Origin: Achatina immaculata
Taxonomy: Eukaryota; Mollusca; Gastropoda; Stylommatophora; Achatinidae
Assembly: GCA_009760885.1 (NCBI GenBank)
Contig: CM019691.1
Coordinates: 32,997,814-33,061,813, forward strand
Direction: 5' to 3'
DNA length: 64,000 nucleotides
In this document: piece after piece, positions 1 through 11,682 of the stretch
How positions within the stretch are numbered: the first letter of the stretch is position 1
How the letters are laid out: each line of letters opens with the position of its first letter
Notes under the pieces: model-generated
Seen by the model: the letters and a program-made list of their open reading frames with translations, nothing else
Told to the model about the DNA's origin: nothing
Database searches by the model: none
Position numbers and translations under genes: made by a program

Positions 1-218
1 CACTCATCCTGTGATTCAGAGAACGACTCAGAAGGATCATTCCTAGATAACAATACTTCGTCTTCTGAAGACTCCGTGGTGGACATGGAATGTGTGAGTG
101 TACTCTCAAACATCAGCTGAATCATCTCTGCCTCACAGCATTTTACCTGTTAGAAGAGGATAATATTCATTAACATGTCTTGTCTTGTTTTGTCTTGTGC
201 TATCTCTCTGTAACCGCG

Positions 219-532
219 AGCTGGTGTTCCTTGCAGCCGATGCTGTGGAGGTGTTGGGGTACAGCATCATTTATCGGCGTGGGAGCGGGTTATGGTAGCT
301 ACTTTTTCAGTCCCGGAGTACAGCTAAAAAGCAGGGGGATGTGCAATGCTTTAGCAGACTCCACCACCATGGGGACTATGGCAGTCTCTGCCCAGTTAGC
401 CAGGCTAGACCTGTTACTGAGGATACCAAGGGAGAGATGGGACAGGGTGTTGGTTCGCTAACCCTGACGCTGGCATATCGGCGATGGATCGCTGATTGCC
501 TTATCGGACAGCGTCTTCATTCCCGTATATTC
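219..532 (+). repeat. Dispersed repeat R1, copy 1
   Basis: About 310 bp that recur in inverted orientation at 40238-40558 with moderate divergence. Shared landmarks are AGCAGACTCCACCACCATGG and GGTTCGCTAACCCTGACGCT. No long conserved ORF and no clear tRNA promoter boxes are visible, so the class (SINE, MITE or LINE 3' piece) is unknown. Flanking bases 1-218 and 533-1190 show no gene that can be supported. Confidence 0.6.
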
Positions 533-1189
533 ATTAACATGACTAGATGAGAGTGTGTGAAGAACTGGGGAGCTGTAGAAACGAGCTTTGTTAAGCTTTG
601 TGTGGATTGTTTTGCTGTTCTATATTCTGTTAGATCGAAGGCTTTTACTCCTCTGACTGGTGATGATTGTGACCACGCTGTTACTTATAGTAATAATGAC
701 ACCAGTGCATCACCGAGTTTGCATAAGAGGACGGTCAGTGTCCTCTCATGAATTGCTATAACACATGACTTTTCAGCAGCCCTCACCAGGGCTCTTGCCA
801 CGCTAATGACACCTCGTTCTCTATACCAGGTTTTACAACTGCGAGTTGTTTCCCTATTGCTCTTCCCTATTATATTACACATCCATATCATCAGTTCTGT
901 GTAAAACTGTGGAGCCGTTTGTGAATGAGCCAGCCTTTGTCTTACAAGCATCAAAAGTTACCACTGTTTACTCTGGCCTTCAGTAGAACAAAATGCAGAC
1001 GACTCTGATAATGATTTACTCTTCAAAAGCTGCAATGAAAACGTACGTGCTGCTGCATTTCCACAGCCTCCTTTGTTGTCTGTGCTGTTCTTCATCAGCT
1101 ATTTTTGATGATTGAAGCCTGAGATATGTTATTTATTGTATTTTCTTTTGATGTCGCTCTCTGTATCTTTGTGCGTCTAGTTAACAATA

Positions 1190-3450
1190 TGCTACCTAAA
1201 CCTTTTCTTTCCTTTTCTTTGCAGTGCTCCTTTGCAAAAGACTGTCACAATAGCCTTAATCAACGTCTTGAGATCATGATGTTGCCTCCAAGAGAATACT
1301 GAGAAACGTGTCATCTGGACTTCTTCCAATTTTTCCTCATTGATACATATTTCAGCTGCCTTATTTGTTTTGTCAGCTGTCATTATTTTTTTCTTCGCAA
1401 TAAGATAGAGGTTTTGCTCTTCGCTGTTCTTACGGACTGACATAATTAGTTTTTCCATTCCTTTTTGTGTTGTGAACAGTATTACTGTGTCATCAGCATA
1501 TCTAATCTCTGGTATTTTATAACCTCCAATTGTTATGGCATTGTAATATTCTTCGTCTACATTCCTCATTATTTTTTCAGTATGCAAGTTGAATAAGTAA
1601 GGCGACAATATGTACCCCTGATGGACCCTTTCTTTTATGTCAAACCAAGTTTTTGTTTCACCATTTATTCTTACTGCTGCTTTGTTGGTCTATATACAGC
1701 AGTGATATTAACTGTATCAAATGTGTTGGAAATCCCATTTTTCCATTATTTCCCACAGTTTCTGGTGTTGTACACAATCACGTGCCTTTGAACAGTCTAT
1801 AAAAGATCAAATATAAATTCACATTAACTTCTCTGAATTTCTCTATTATTAATCTTATATTGAATATATGATCTCTTGATCCTCTTCTTTGCCTAAAACC
1901 AGCTTGGACAATACTGACTTCTTCTTCTATTTTCTTACGAAGTCTATCCATTATGATTTTTACTGGCATGATTAATCAGGTCAACAGTTCTGTAGTTTGT
2001 GCATAATTTCAGGTTACCCTTTTTTGGCAGTGGTATGAATACAGTTCTTTTCCATTCTTTTGGCCAGATATCTGAATGTCATATCTTTTTACATAGTGCA
2101 TGATAGACTGTTGCACATTCCTCTCCTCCTGCTTTAATAAATTTAGCTGTTATCTCATCACATCCTTGTGATTTACCATTTTTCAGATTCTTTATTGCCC
2201 ATAAAACTTCTTCTATTGTCGGTTCGGGTTCTTTCTCCTCCAATAATAATTCACACTGTTGATTTCTGCTTTCGCAGTCGGTTGTTTCATACATTCCTTT
2301 GCAATATTCCTTCCATCTTTCTAGAATTTCCTCTGTCTCTGTCAAGGTATTCCCCATCTCATCACAAATTACATTTAGCTTAGGTGTGACATTTCTCGTC
2401 AATATCTTCATTTCTTTAAACATTTCACTATCTCTTCCACACTTCTGATGTCCTTCTATTCTTTCACAACAATCTTGTATGTTTTGTTTTTTGTCTTTTC
2501 TTATGTTTCTTCGTACTTATTTTGTTAAAGATTTATATTCCTTTTTGTTGTTGTTTGTCACTTTCCATTGCGTCTTCATTTCTCTACGTTGTTTTATCAG
2601 CTCTAATGTGCCTGCTGTAGTCCATTCATTCTTTTGTGTTTTCTTTACTGGAATCACGTCTTTAGCTGTTATTATTAAGATATATCCGGCCTGCGTAGCC
2701 AATTCATCTCCTCCTGTACAGCCATCAGGATTTTGAAGCGGTTCTTCACTTCTATGCCGTATTGCTCTGGTATTTTTGTAAGATGAAAGCAGAGTGGTCT
2801 TGATCCCGTAACTGTCTTTTTTATCTTTATCTTTATGTCTGCTATTAATAACTCATGGTCCGTGTCACAATCAGCACCTGGTAAAGTTATACTTGATCTC
2901 CACCTTCTTTGCACTAAAATGTAATCTATTTGATTCTTGGTTTTCCCATCAGATGTCCATGTATAAAGTCTTCTTGGAGTTAGCGATGTGTGTTAACGAT
3001 CATTGGTTCATTTTCCATGCAAAACGCCATTAGATTGTCACCTACCTCGTTTATATGTCATATGTTAATTTCCCCCACAGCATATCCTTCGTCTTCTGCT
3101 CTTTCTGTATCAATCTTTGCATTAAAATCTCCCATTATTAATACAATATCATTTTTTCCGTACCTGGTCTATCGTCGTTTGCAGTGTGTTATAGAAGTCT
3201 TATACTTCCTCTTCCTGCTGCTGCTGAAGTAGGTGCATATATCTGGTATTTGGATACCAGACACTTACATTTGCAGCTAAGTCCACCGCTCTCGCAAGAA
3301 AGGTGGTCTAACATTCGTCCAATCACCAAATCAACATTAATCCTTACATTCAGTTTGTGTTTGCTATTACAGTTATTCAAACTTCCCCCAAATAAAAGCA
3401 AAGCTAGTCATACAAGGCTACGTATGTCTCATCTTCAGTGTTAGATAACC
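1190..3450 (-). mobile_element. Degenerate RTE-like LINE (endonuclease + reverse transcriptase remains)
   Basis: Reading the minus strand from about 3450 down to 1190, broken frames give, in order, the end of an AP-type endonuclease (a TDHELLIADIKIK-like stretch near 2815-2880), a linker, the RT N-terminal region (2079-2423, with the KNGKSQGCDEITAKF segment), a fingers piece (1778-1969, IVQAGFRQRRG) and the RT palm with the YADD motif (1192-1608, EIRYADDTVIL). This matches the architecture of RTE/BovB-like non-LTR retrotransposons, which copy themselves by target-primed reverse transcription. Several frameshifts separate the pieces, so it is a dead copy. The C-terminal 'YLGS...YACETW' part is absent here but present in the related fragments at 29.3, 45.3, 61.3 and 63.7 kb. 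Confidence 0.85.
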
Positions 3451-3589
3451 CCGTCATAAAAAAGTTGCTATTTATTGTTGCTGGATTTTAATATTTCTTC
3501 ATCTCCGTGTGTCGTGAGTCCTGAACAGAAGGCATGAACATGTAGAACAATGTAACGGAGTCGTTACATCGAGCTTGTATATACACAAG

Positions 3590-3795
3590 AGCTGGGAGGG
3601 AAAAGATCAGAGAAAAGGCCAAGGGGACGATAGAAAGACTACGCCACAGAAGACTTAAGAGAGGTTGGAGTATAGAACTTGTGTGAGAGAGCCAAGAACA
3701 GAGATGAACAAAGACAGGGTGTATCTATAGCAATGAGCCTAGAATGGCTCGAATGCTGGGAGGGAGAGAGACAGACAGACAGACAGACATGTTAC
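3590..3795 (+). mobile_element. LINE 3'-end fragment with (GACA)n tail
   Basis: The plus strand carries a basic, Trp-containing C-terminal LINE signature, broken by frame changes, with the segment NLCERAKNRDE near 3675-3712. A short (GACA)n run (3771-3788) follows, like a LINE 3' tail. Assignment rests on resemblance to common LINE C-termini and is moderate. Confidence 0.5.
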
Positions 3796-4607
3796 ATTGC
3801 CCTTACTTTCAACTCCGCTGCAAACTCTGAAAACGAATCTATGACGCTACATAGGAGACTTCGTCCTACTATCATTTTCCAGTCATCGATTGGCTTATCA
3901 GTTCTGGGAAAGAAAGAAAGAAAGAAAGACATTGTACAAACAAACGTGTGACCCATTTTATAACTCGCTTTAGTTGACTATTCACCCATGTCCCAAATAG
4001 TGATGTTGTCACTGCTGTTGGAGATAACTGGAGCTTTTGGGCAACATGATTTTTAGCAAAGCCAATACAAAGTTTACAGGTGCCATTGTCTACACGTACA
4101 GCCCATGTTCTAATGGGTTCTTTGGTTTTTCTTGATCTGAAACTCATCTGAAATGTAATGTAATGTTTCTCTCTGTTGTTCTTAAAATTATGTTCGAAAC
4201 CCTGCTTCAATTAATGTGTGAATTAACGTGAGTTAATTAACTTTTGAGGGAATTTGGATATGCAAGCGTGAATATGCGTTTAAGCAAATGAATTATCACA
4301 GGTGTGAGTGACGGAATTATTGCATGAAAAAGCTACTAAATGAGCTAAGTACACGGGCTAAAATGAATGAGTAAATGAAAGAGTACATGAATGATTGCGT
4401 GCAAGAATGAGTGAATTGAATGAGTTGAGTTAGTGACTGAACAATGCAAGCGAGGGGCAGTGGTGAATTCAGTAAATCAGTGAACTGAGTACTTTATGAG
4501 TGCCTGAGTGAGTGAATGAATGAGTGAATACATGACTGAGAGAGTGAATGAGTTAAAATAAGTAAAATGAACTTGATTAGTGAACGCATCAAGTGCAGTT
4601 GAGATAG
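3796..4607. other. No supported gene; low-complexity GAATGAGTGA tract
   Basis: This stretch holds a (GAAA)n run near 3907-3932 and, from about 4370 to 4560, loose GAATGAGTGA-like repeats. A 112-codon minus-strand ORF (3872-4210) has no recognisable domain and is not called as a gene. Confidence 0.5.
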
Positions 4608-5215
4608 CGTGTTATCAGTTAAAAAAAGAGTGTGATATCAGTAAAAAAAAAGAATGTGATATCAATAAACAAAGAGTGTTTTATCAGTACAAAAAAGAGT
4701 GTGTTATCGGTTTAAAAGTACAAAAAGAGTGTGATATTAATAAACAAAGAGTGTATTACCAATAAAAAGAAGAATGAGTTGTCAGTAAAAAAAATATACT
4801 ATCAGTAAATAAAGAGTGTATAATCAATAAAAAAGAATGTGTCATCAGTAAAAAAATAGTGTGTTTTCGGTAAGAAATAGTGTGTGTTATCAGTAAAACA
4901 GAGTGTGCTATCAGTAAAAAAAATGTGTTATGAGTAAAAAAAAGAATGTGTTAACAATAAAAACAGTGTGCTATCAGTAAAACAGAGTAAAAAAGAAAGT
5001 TAAAAAAAAGAATGTGTTATCAGGAAAAAGAAGAGTGTGTTATCAGTAAAAAAAAAGTGTGATATTAATATAGAAAGACTATTATCAGTTAAAAAAAAGA
5101 ATGTATCACAAATTTAAAAAGGTGTGTTATCAGTAAAAAAAAAGATCGTGTTATCAGTTTTAAAAAATGTGTTATTAGTAAAAAAAAAAATGTGCTATCA
5201 GTAAAAAGATGAGTG
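4608..5215 (+). repeat. AT-rich minisatellite (ATCAGTAAAAAAGAGTGTGT-like unit)
   Basis: Imperfect tandem copies of a roughly 20-25-bp unit built on TATCAGTAAAAAAA followed by GAGTGTGT. Poly-A length differs from copy to copy. It lies just downstream of the donor site of the MYCBPAP-like exon C, so it is probably intronic in that gene. Confidence 0.85.
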
Positions 5216-5260
5216 TGTTATGTCAAAAAAAAAAAAGGTGGATGCTTTGTGCGACTGTAC

Positions 5261-7002
5261 CTGAACAGCAAACGAGCAACTTGCTCTGACAAGATCAGAA
5301 ACTCGGCCTCTTTTTGCTCGCGTGAATCGGTTACGTTGTCCAGGATATTCTGCCGTATCTGATCGACTACGAAGTCTGGGTTGGTGAGGTTTATCGACAT
5401 CGGAGCCCGTTTAGTGATCAACATGTCATCATACTCATCATCCTCGCCCAGCCCCTGTGCTGGGAATATCAAGATGGGGTTGTCCGGGCTTATGTGCTCC
5501 TCGATCTGCCTTTTTAGTCGAGAAATTGACGGAACCACTTCCTCATCTGAGATCGGGGATATGTTGTCACTGAATGTTTCAATCATTTTCATGCTTTCTC
5601 CTTCTTCTTCTCCCATGTTTTCTGTGTCATATATCCGATGATCAGAGATAGCAGAACTAGATCTGAACTGTACGTGGAGATCTGATGTGCTCTGATCAAC
5701 TTCACTGAAAAGTGTGGACGTCTTAGATTTGATTTCAAATGGTGTTTCCCTTACCTGACTCTCTCGCTTAATCTCCGTCATGGCGGCCAGCTTCCCGAGA
5801 CGGTAGACGGAAGCGCAGTGGTATTTGAGCCACGGATTGTTTAGATGGAAGAGATCTGGGCCTAAGTGAACAAGTGGAAACCTGGTATCTTTCAGGGGCA
5901 CCTCCCTCAGCGGGAGATAATCGACAATTTTTTTGACTCTGTGCTCCAATAGCGTCCTCGTCATATTGACCTTGAGGTTCTCGTCAATTTTTTGACGAAC
6001 TGGGCGGTAAGGGTCATATTTTCGCGTGATTCCCCAAAGGCGAATGATGACCTCCGCACCATTCTCCATAACAGGTTCGGTTATAAGTCGCCAATCTTCG
6101 GAGTAAAACCCAGGTTCCATACATTTATACAAAACTGGGATTCTGAACGTCTCTCCTGGCAGGATTACACCTCCCCAACAGTCAAAAACGAAACGTCGTA
6201 GGTCATATTTCTTTAGATTAAATGTGTTGGTGGGCGGTACCTTTGACCATTTGAAGCGCACAACTGCGATTCCTATATTTGTCATTGTGATAGATGCGAC
6301 AGAGTTTCTGCCTATCTCAGCCGAGCAGCCTAACTCAACAACCCATTTCTTATTTGACCTCTCTGGGTCCCGTGACCAGAAGAGCTTAATCTGACCAATG
6401 GCCAGACCAACGCTCGGTTCGGCTGGACCGCTCCCTTCTTCCTGCTTCGAGAAAGCGTGACTGATAACCTTTCCACCGTCGTACTTAGGCTTAGATGCGT
6501 CTGAGAAGAAAATACCACCTCTCTGTAAGTCCACTGACTTCATTGAAGTGATGCCTCTTAACTGCTGCTGGGCCAGCTCATAACTTAACCCAATAACTCC
6601 CAGCTCCTCACATTTAGGAATAAACTCGCCGACCGGCTGGATCTGTAGAGATGTAACACTTCTGGGTATTGTACTTTTCCTTATGCCCAGTTTTCGAGTA
6701 ATAACATCAGTCACCTCCGGATATCCAACCCAGTCGGTGATAACGTTGTAACCCTTTTCCCGCCGAGTCAAAGTTCGGCGAATTCCGTTTTTCTCCCGAA
6801 TATGAGCGGCGGCCTCACAGAAAATGTCCGTGTCGTAAATTATTTCTGGGGTTTCTGTTCTTTCTATCTTTATGAGTGCGTTTTCCAGTCCTTTCTGTTG
6901 AAGATGAGGCAGATTCTGTTGTCTGCGCATCAAAAGTTTCTCTCGTTCTTTTCCTGTTTTTTTCATCAGACAGTTCTCCATGTCCAGCTCCCTTTCTTTT
7001 TC
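5261..7002 (-). CDS. MYCBPAP: MYCBP-associated protein (MYCBPAP/AMAP-1 family), large internal exon C
   Basis: One open 1742-nt exon encodes about 580 residues. The central segment is diagnostic of the family: an Ig-like/ASPM-SPD-2-Hydin-like beta region with WVVELGCSAEIG, then NLKKYDLRRFVFDCWGGVI and LPGETFRIPVLYKCMEPGF, then LFHLNNPWLKYH. The N-terminal part is basic and helical; an acidic, Ser-rich stretch follows the domain. The family binds MYCBP and is linked to cilia, sperm flagella and spermatogenesis in mammals. Boundaries: acceptor ATATCAACAG just above 7002 (phase 0) and donor TTCAG/GTACAGT at 5261/5260 (phase 2). Bases past 5260 run into poly-T and a stop, so reading through as a terminal exon is less likely. 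Met at 6981 is not needed as a start because the frame is open to 7002. Vertebrate genes split this region over many exons, so the single large exon suggests intron loss or a retrocopy origin. Identity is firm; exact ends are inferred. Confidence 0.88.
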
Positions 7003-7884
7003 CTGTTGATATACACATTTTGATGTATTTTTTAAAAAAAAAACTTTTTAAAATAAAGAATTAAAATTTACAACAGCGAATTCAGACAGAAAGGCATAAC
7101 GACTTACTGAAACAGAACATTCTAAAACCACATGACCGCGGCACCAATATACAGCTACATACTCTATCTTCTCTTATCTTAAACGCCCGCTTTTATAATT
7201 CGACTAGTAGGGATTTCCAACACTAAGATATAACACTAATGGCTATTTTATCTTAGGTGAGGGCACAGTAGCAGTCGTTGCTGACTGAAGCTGTTTGCGC
7301 ATCGTACCGCTCAGCAGCTTTTCACAAGCCTGTTTCTGACAGTATCAGCGTTCGTGAAATCGACAAGATCATTTCCGAATGTAGAATCTGAAAAAGCGAA
7401 CGATGTTACCTAACAACTTGAAACAGACCGTACATGAAAATAAACAGTACTTCCAATGATAGTCCGCACATGACGACAGATTCTACTTATGATGACAGAT
7501 GGCAGGTGCATATATAATCAGCTGTGAAATCATTTTTAGGAGGTATAGCGTAGGTGGCTGTTTCACATAATAAGCGCGCAGAAAGAAAAAAAAACAAAAC
7601 AGAATCGCCTATATTTTGCTGTGCAACAATTAATTTATGAGACCGAAAACAACTTATAGAACATTCGAAGAATAATGGATATCTGTTGTTGGTATGACTG
7701 AAACAAGACTGGTCTAGATTAGAAAAGTTTATGCTTTTTGACAATATGAAGTGGTGAAAATGGCAGAGAGAATGTGCCAAACACTCATGTGGCTTGCTCG
7801 CTTCCTATTCTTGCCAATAATGAGATTAGCAGAATATTTTAATGAAGCATCTGCCAGCAAGATAGTCAAATATAACTGTAAATT
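7003..7884. other. Intronic sequence, no feature recognised
   Basis: AT-rich sequence upstream of exon C on the minus strand. No long conserved ORF or tandem repeat was seen; small minus-strand ORFs such as 7487-7780 show no domain. Confidence 0.5.
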
Positions 7885-8905
7885 TCTGTTCAAAGTTCAA
7901 AGTTCAGACTCCGGCTTCACAGCATTCGGGACAACCCCATATATACTCCGCCGCATGCCGCAGCATCCGTCCAAGAACATGTTTGCTGATAGTTCCTGTC
8001 AAATGTTGGTCGTTTACGGTGAGTTTTCTGCCACACAGTTCGGGTTTCCTGCTAACATCTTTAATTTGTCCTATCTCCAGCAGTTTCCTCACAGCCACAT
8101 TGTTCGTCCATTCCCCCTCTACATTTTCCCACAGTCTTTCAGTACAGTCATAGCAATATCCTTCTTGTCCTTTGACAGTCTGCCGTTTATTTTAGTCTGT
8201 CTAGCAAGTCTGTCTGCGACATCATTGTCATGTACATTGTCATGCTCTGGGCAGTAAGGCAACGTTAGACTTGTTACAGTTGACTTGGCTTAACAGCTGT
8301 ACCCATTCTTTTTGAAACAAATTCTTCTCAGTCTTACGGAGCATACTCTGTGAATAATCTTGAACCCAAAGTTTAACTGTTCCATGCGCCCGGTCTCGAC
8401 ATTCACGACCCTACTGTATAACAACTTTTGTTAGTTGAGGTCGGTCCTGTACCCGTAACCAGTCATCACCTTTAGGCACTTCATCTAGATTGCAAATTGA
8501 CTTTATTGTATCCTCCGCCCCAGCCATCCAAGATCACCCCCGTTGGATGAGTTTTCCCTTTGTAAACCCAAACTCCTAATAGAGAGGATGATCCTTCATG
8601 CCAGCAACCCTGATGTATGCCTTTACCTGAGTTTAGACCTCACACTTAGCAAATCAAGCAGAAAGCGCATGGCCGACACCAGATTATCCATGGTGCAACA
8701 CAAGACCACTCTCATTGTCTCATTCTGTGCACGCTCTAATTTATTCAGCTGTACATTGGACAAGGTGAGCAGCCCAAGACTATATTCCAATGATGACAGT
8801 ACCAGCGCATGCATCAGCAAGAAGAGAGTGCGCTGTGGAAAGCCCGCTTCGGCCATTAACCTAACCGCTCCCAACGCTTTCCTGTCTAGAAGTAATTCTA
8901 TCAAT
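7885..8905 (-). mobile_element. LINE remnant with RNase H region (family 5)
   Basis: The minus strand encodes broken pieces of a LINE polyprotein C-terminus. At 8623-8904 is KALGAVRLMAEAGFPQRTLF through LSNVQLNKLERAQNETMRVV, the post-RT region of Jockey/CR1-like elements. Around 8180-8260 a 'CP.H....NDVADRLA' piece resembles the end of an RNase H domain. A conserved tail (TTCAGACTCCGGCTTC on plus, from 7902) recurs at 51105-51120. Stops and frameshifts show it is dead. The hAT element that starts at 8917 lies immediately beside it. Confidence 0.7.
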
Positions 8906-9507
8906 TTACTTTAGAGCAGTGGTTCTCAACCCATGGGCCGCGGCCCAAAGGTGGGCCGTGACAGGGAGTATTGTGGGCCGCGCTGGTCACAAAGCAGAAA
9001 AAAAAAAGAGAAAAAAGTAGACACAATTCAAAAAAAGTATTCCGCATTTTTCACGCAATGCATAGGGGCAGACTGCACGGATGCAAGCCGCAGAATTGTA
9101 GATCTCTTTAATAGTATGTCCGCAGTGCGGCTATTGGAGAAAGGATGGTCCAGGCAGCGTTTCTTACAGCATCAAACAGAAATGTGACGTACATAAAAAG
9201 ACGGCATCGCTTTTGAAGTGCGATACAGGCATCTTTCTGGCCGTGTTGCTGAAAGGTGCAGTTTTACAAAAAGCTAAAAGAACAGTCGGCGTAGATTCTG
9301 CGAGAGAGCAGAAGTGAAATATAATTCTCAGCAATTGTGTTTTATTTAAAAAATCATATTTCGTTTTCTTGAGAGCCGCTATTCGGCCTTGGTGCTGTGT
9401 AATTCGTGTTGGATTAATCAACGGATTCCAGTAACCCACGTAATGAGCGTGGAGACTTTTCGGATAACCCTTTTTATTGTTTAAACTTTAAAACTTTAGG
9501 CGCAAAA

Positions 9508-11450
9508 ATGGCTCGATTTGTGAAACGTAAGCCTTCGACTTCGCACAAACAAATTGATAATAGTGGGAGCGAAAGTGACTGTGATCCAGACGACGTTAAA
9601 GTTGATACTTGTAAGAAAAATAAATACGCTCGAAAATATTATGTGGAGTATATTAAGTACGGTTTCGTTCCATTAACAAATGACCAAAACCTGCTACAGT
9701 GTGTTATTTGTTTCCAAATCCTCTCTAGTGAGGCAATGAAGCCGACGAAATTGCGTCGTCATCTAACTACAAGACATCCAGATCTACAGAATAAAACCAA
9801 AAAATGTTTCAAACGTAAAGCCGATGAATATAGTAAACAGAAGACTGTTAAAACAAGAGCCACTCTCAACGAAAAAGCTCTTAAAGCATCGTACCTGACT
9901 GCCCGGAGAATCGCAAAATCAATGAAACCGCACACGATCGGAGATCTTATCATGCCAGCCGCTGTTGAGATTTGTGACGTATATTGTTCGGCTTAGAATA
10001 CGTTACAAAACTGAAAAACATTTCCATCTCGAACGATACTGTCCGCAGAAGGATATATGAAATGTCCAAGGACATTGTCGAGCAGCTAACTGAACGATTA
10101 CAATCTACTAAGTTTGCTATTCAGTTAGATGAGTCAACTGACATTGCCGGCGAGTCACAGTTGCATGTTTATGTTCGCTTTTGTTGGCAAAATAGTATAC
10201 AAGAGGAATTTATTTATTTATTTTTGCAAGTCACTGCTAGTGAGAACGACGGCCGATGAAATATTTCGTGTTTTAAACGATTTTTTCCACAACGTTTCGA
10301 TTGCAGTGGACGAAATGCATCAGTGTTTGCACCGACGGTGCTGCCACAATGACTGGTCGCAACAGTGGCGTTGTAACTCGCATAAAACAAGCGTAACCCG
10401 AGATTTTTTGGCACCAGTTTGCATGGTCCATCGTGAGGCACTCGCTTCATGGAAGTTGAATGAAACTCTGGGATCTGTGCTCGAAGACTGTGTTCGGATT
10501 ATAAACTTCATAAAAACTAGAACAGTGAACAGTCGATCATTATTTGCTCAACTTTGTATTGAGACAGATGCAGAACACAAGCAACTCCTGTTGCAGTCGA
10601 CTGTGTGTCGGTTGTCCAGAGGAAAAGTTCTTGCAAGGGTGTTTGAGTTTCGTTTAGAATTGTTGCAGTTTTTGACAGAACAATCTCGACCTGGCAGGTA
10701 AGGTCGCTAATATTGTGTGGCTTGCTATGCTGGCATACCTTGCTGACATTTGTAGCCTTTTGAACAGTTTTAACATATCATTGCGGGGTAAAGATGCCAG
10801 TATACTCAAGACATACGACAAAGTTCCAGCTTTTAAGAAGAAACTACGACTTTGGTGCACGCGACTCGAGAACAAATCACAAGACATGTTTCACTTGTTC
10901 TGTGAATTTATAGAGAGCAATGAAGTTAATGGCGAGATTCTGGAAGAGGTCACTTGTGTAATAACAGGGATCTGACATCTCTTGCTGAATATTTTAACAA
11001 ATACTTCAAGCCCGAAGACATTAAAGCGTACGACTGGATTCGTAATCCTTTTCAGTGTGCATTCTCTGAATCGTGCACAAGAAGAATTAGCGGAACTGTC
11101 CAGCTATCACAAATTACAAATCAAATTTAACGACCCCGCTGTGGATATCTGTGGATAAAGGGCAGAATGTCAGACGGGCCTGCGTGCCTACTTCTTAACC
11201 CTTTTGAAATAAAGATCAATCAGTCAATCAATCTTCCTTTTGGTGCACTATTTCGCTGGAATATCCGTTTTTGTCAGCCGTGGCGATGAAAGTTCTTCTA
11301 CCTTTTTCAACAACTTATTTATGTGACGTTTCGTTTTCTGCATTGACTGCCATGAAAACGAAATATCGCTAAAGAATGAACGTGGAGAATGATCTTCGAG
11401 TGTGTTTGTCACAAATTCCACCCAGAATAGACATGCGGAAGCAGTGCCAT
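9508..11450 (+). pseudogene. hAT transposase pseudogene (BED finger, RNase H-like core, dimerisation region)
   Basis: ATG at 9508 opens a 162-codon frame with a BED-type finger (LQCVICFQILSSEAMK then LRRHLTTRH). Frame changes near 9984, 10250, 10680 and 10970 separate the rest: FAIQLDESTD (first catalytic Asp, about 10110-10143), VHREALA and LLLQSTVCRLSRGKVLARVF (10410-10640), LAYLADICSLLNSFNISLRG (10730-10790), LTSLAEYFNKYFKPEDI (10973-11022) and the C-terminal dimerisation part near 11285-11370. The usual 'EVRWLSRGKVL' segment reads TVCRLSRGKVL here. The order matches full-length SCAND3/FAM200/ZBED-type hAT transposases. Frameshifts, in-frame stops and the retroelement insertion rule out function. 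Confidence 0.9.
11151..11240 (+). mobile_element. Short 5'-truncated retroelement tail inside the hAT transposase
   Basis: The sequence GGGCAGAATGTCAGACGGGC to AATAAAGATCAATCAGTCAATCAATC is closely matched at 33277-33356. It ends in an (ATCA)n-type tail, as expected for a 3' end made by target-primed reverse transcription. The transposase reading resumes at [16 protein letters not shown] after it, so it inserted after the hAT. Confidence 0.75.
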
Positions 11451-11682
11451 CTTTAAGGTAAACGAAAAGAACTTTTGTGTAGCAATGAATATGTAGTTAA
11501 ACATGGAGAGAAAATATTACATAATGCTTTATAAAATTAGATTTATACCTTGCAAAAATAAAGCACTTTATTAGTGGGTCACAAAAATGTTTGACTTTTA
11601 AATGTGGACCGTGCAGCAAAAGGGTCTGGGAACCCTGCTTTAGAGACCTTCAACGCTAAGTTAGTCAAATGACTCAATTAAG

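Larger units (their letters stand above)
8917..11637 (+). mobile_element. hAT-family DNA transposon (SCAND3/ZBED-like), complete but inactivated
   Basis: The left end is CAGTGGTTCTCAACCC; the reverse complement of the right end is CAGGGTTCCCAGACCC, an imperfect terminal inverted repeat. The flanks are identical 8-bp duplications CTTTAGAG (8909-8916 and 11638-11645), the target-site length of hAT transposases. The 2.7-kb interior holds a BED zinc finger/hAT transposase on the same strand, broken by frameshifts, plus a 90-bp retroelement tail insertion near 11151-11240. The element sits in the intron between exons B2 and C of the MYCBPAP-like gene. Confidence 0.93.

Noticed and set aside
3872..4210. 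112-codon minus-strand ORF
   Set aside because: No recognised motif, ends in (GAAA)n-derived residues, no paralogue in the window; kept only as unexplained.
6815..7018. Second minus-strand ORF of 67 codons overlapping the 5' end of MYCBPAP exon C
   Set aside because: Shadow frame of the conserved exon; basic low-complexity residues only.
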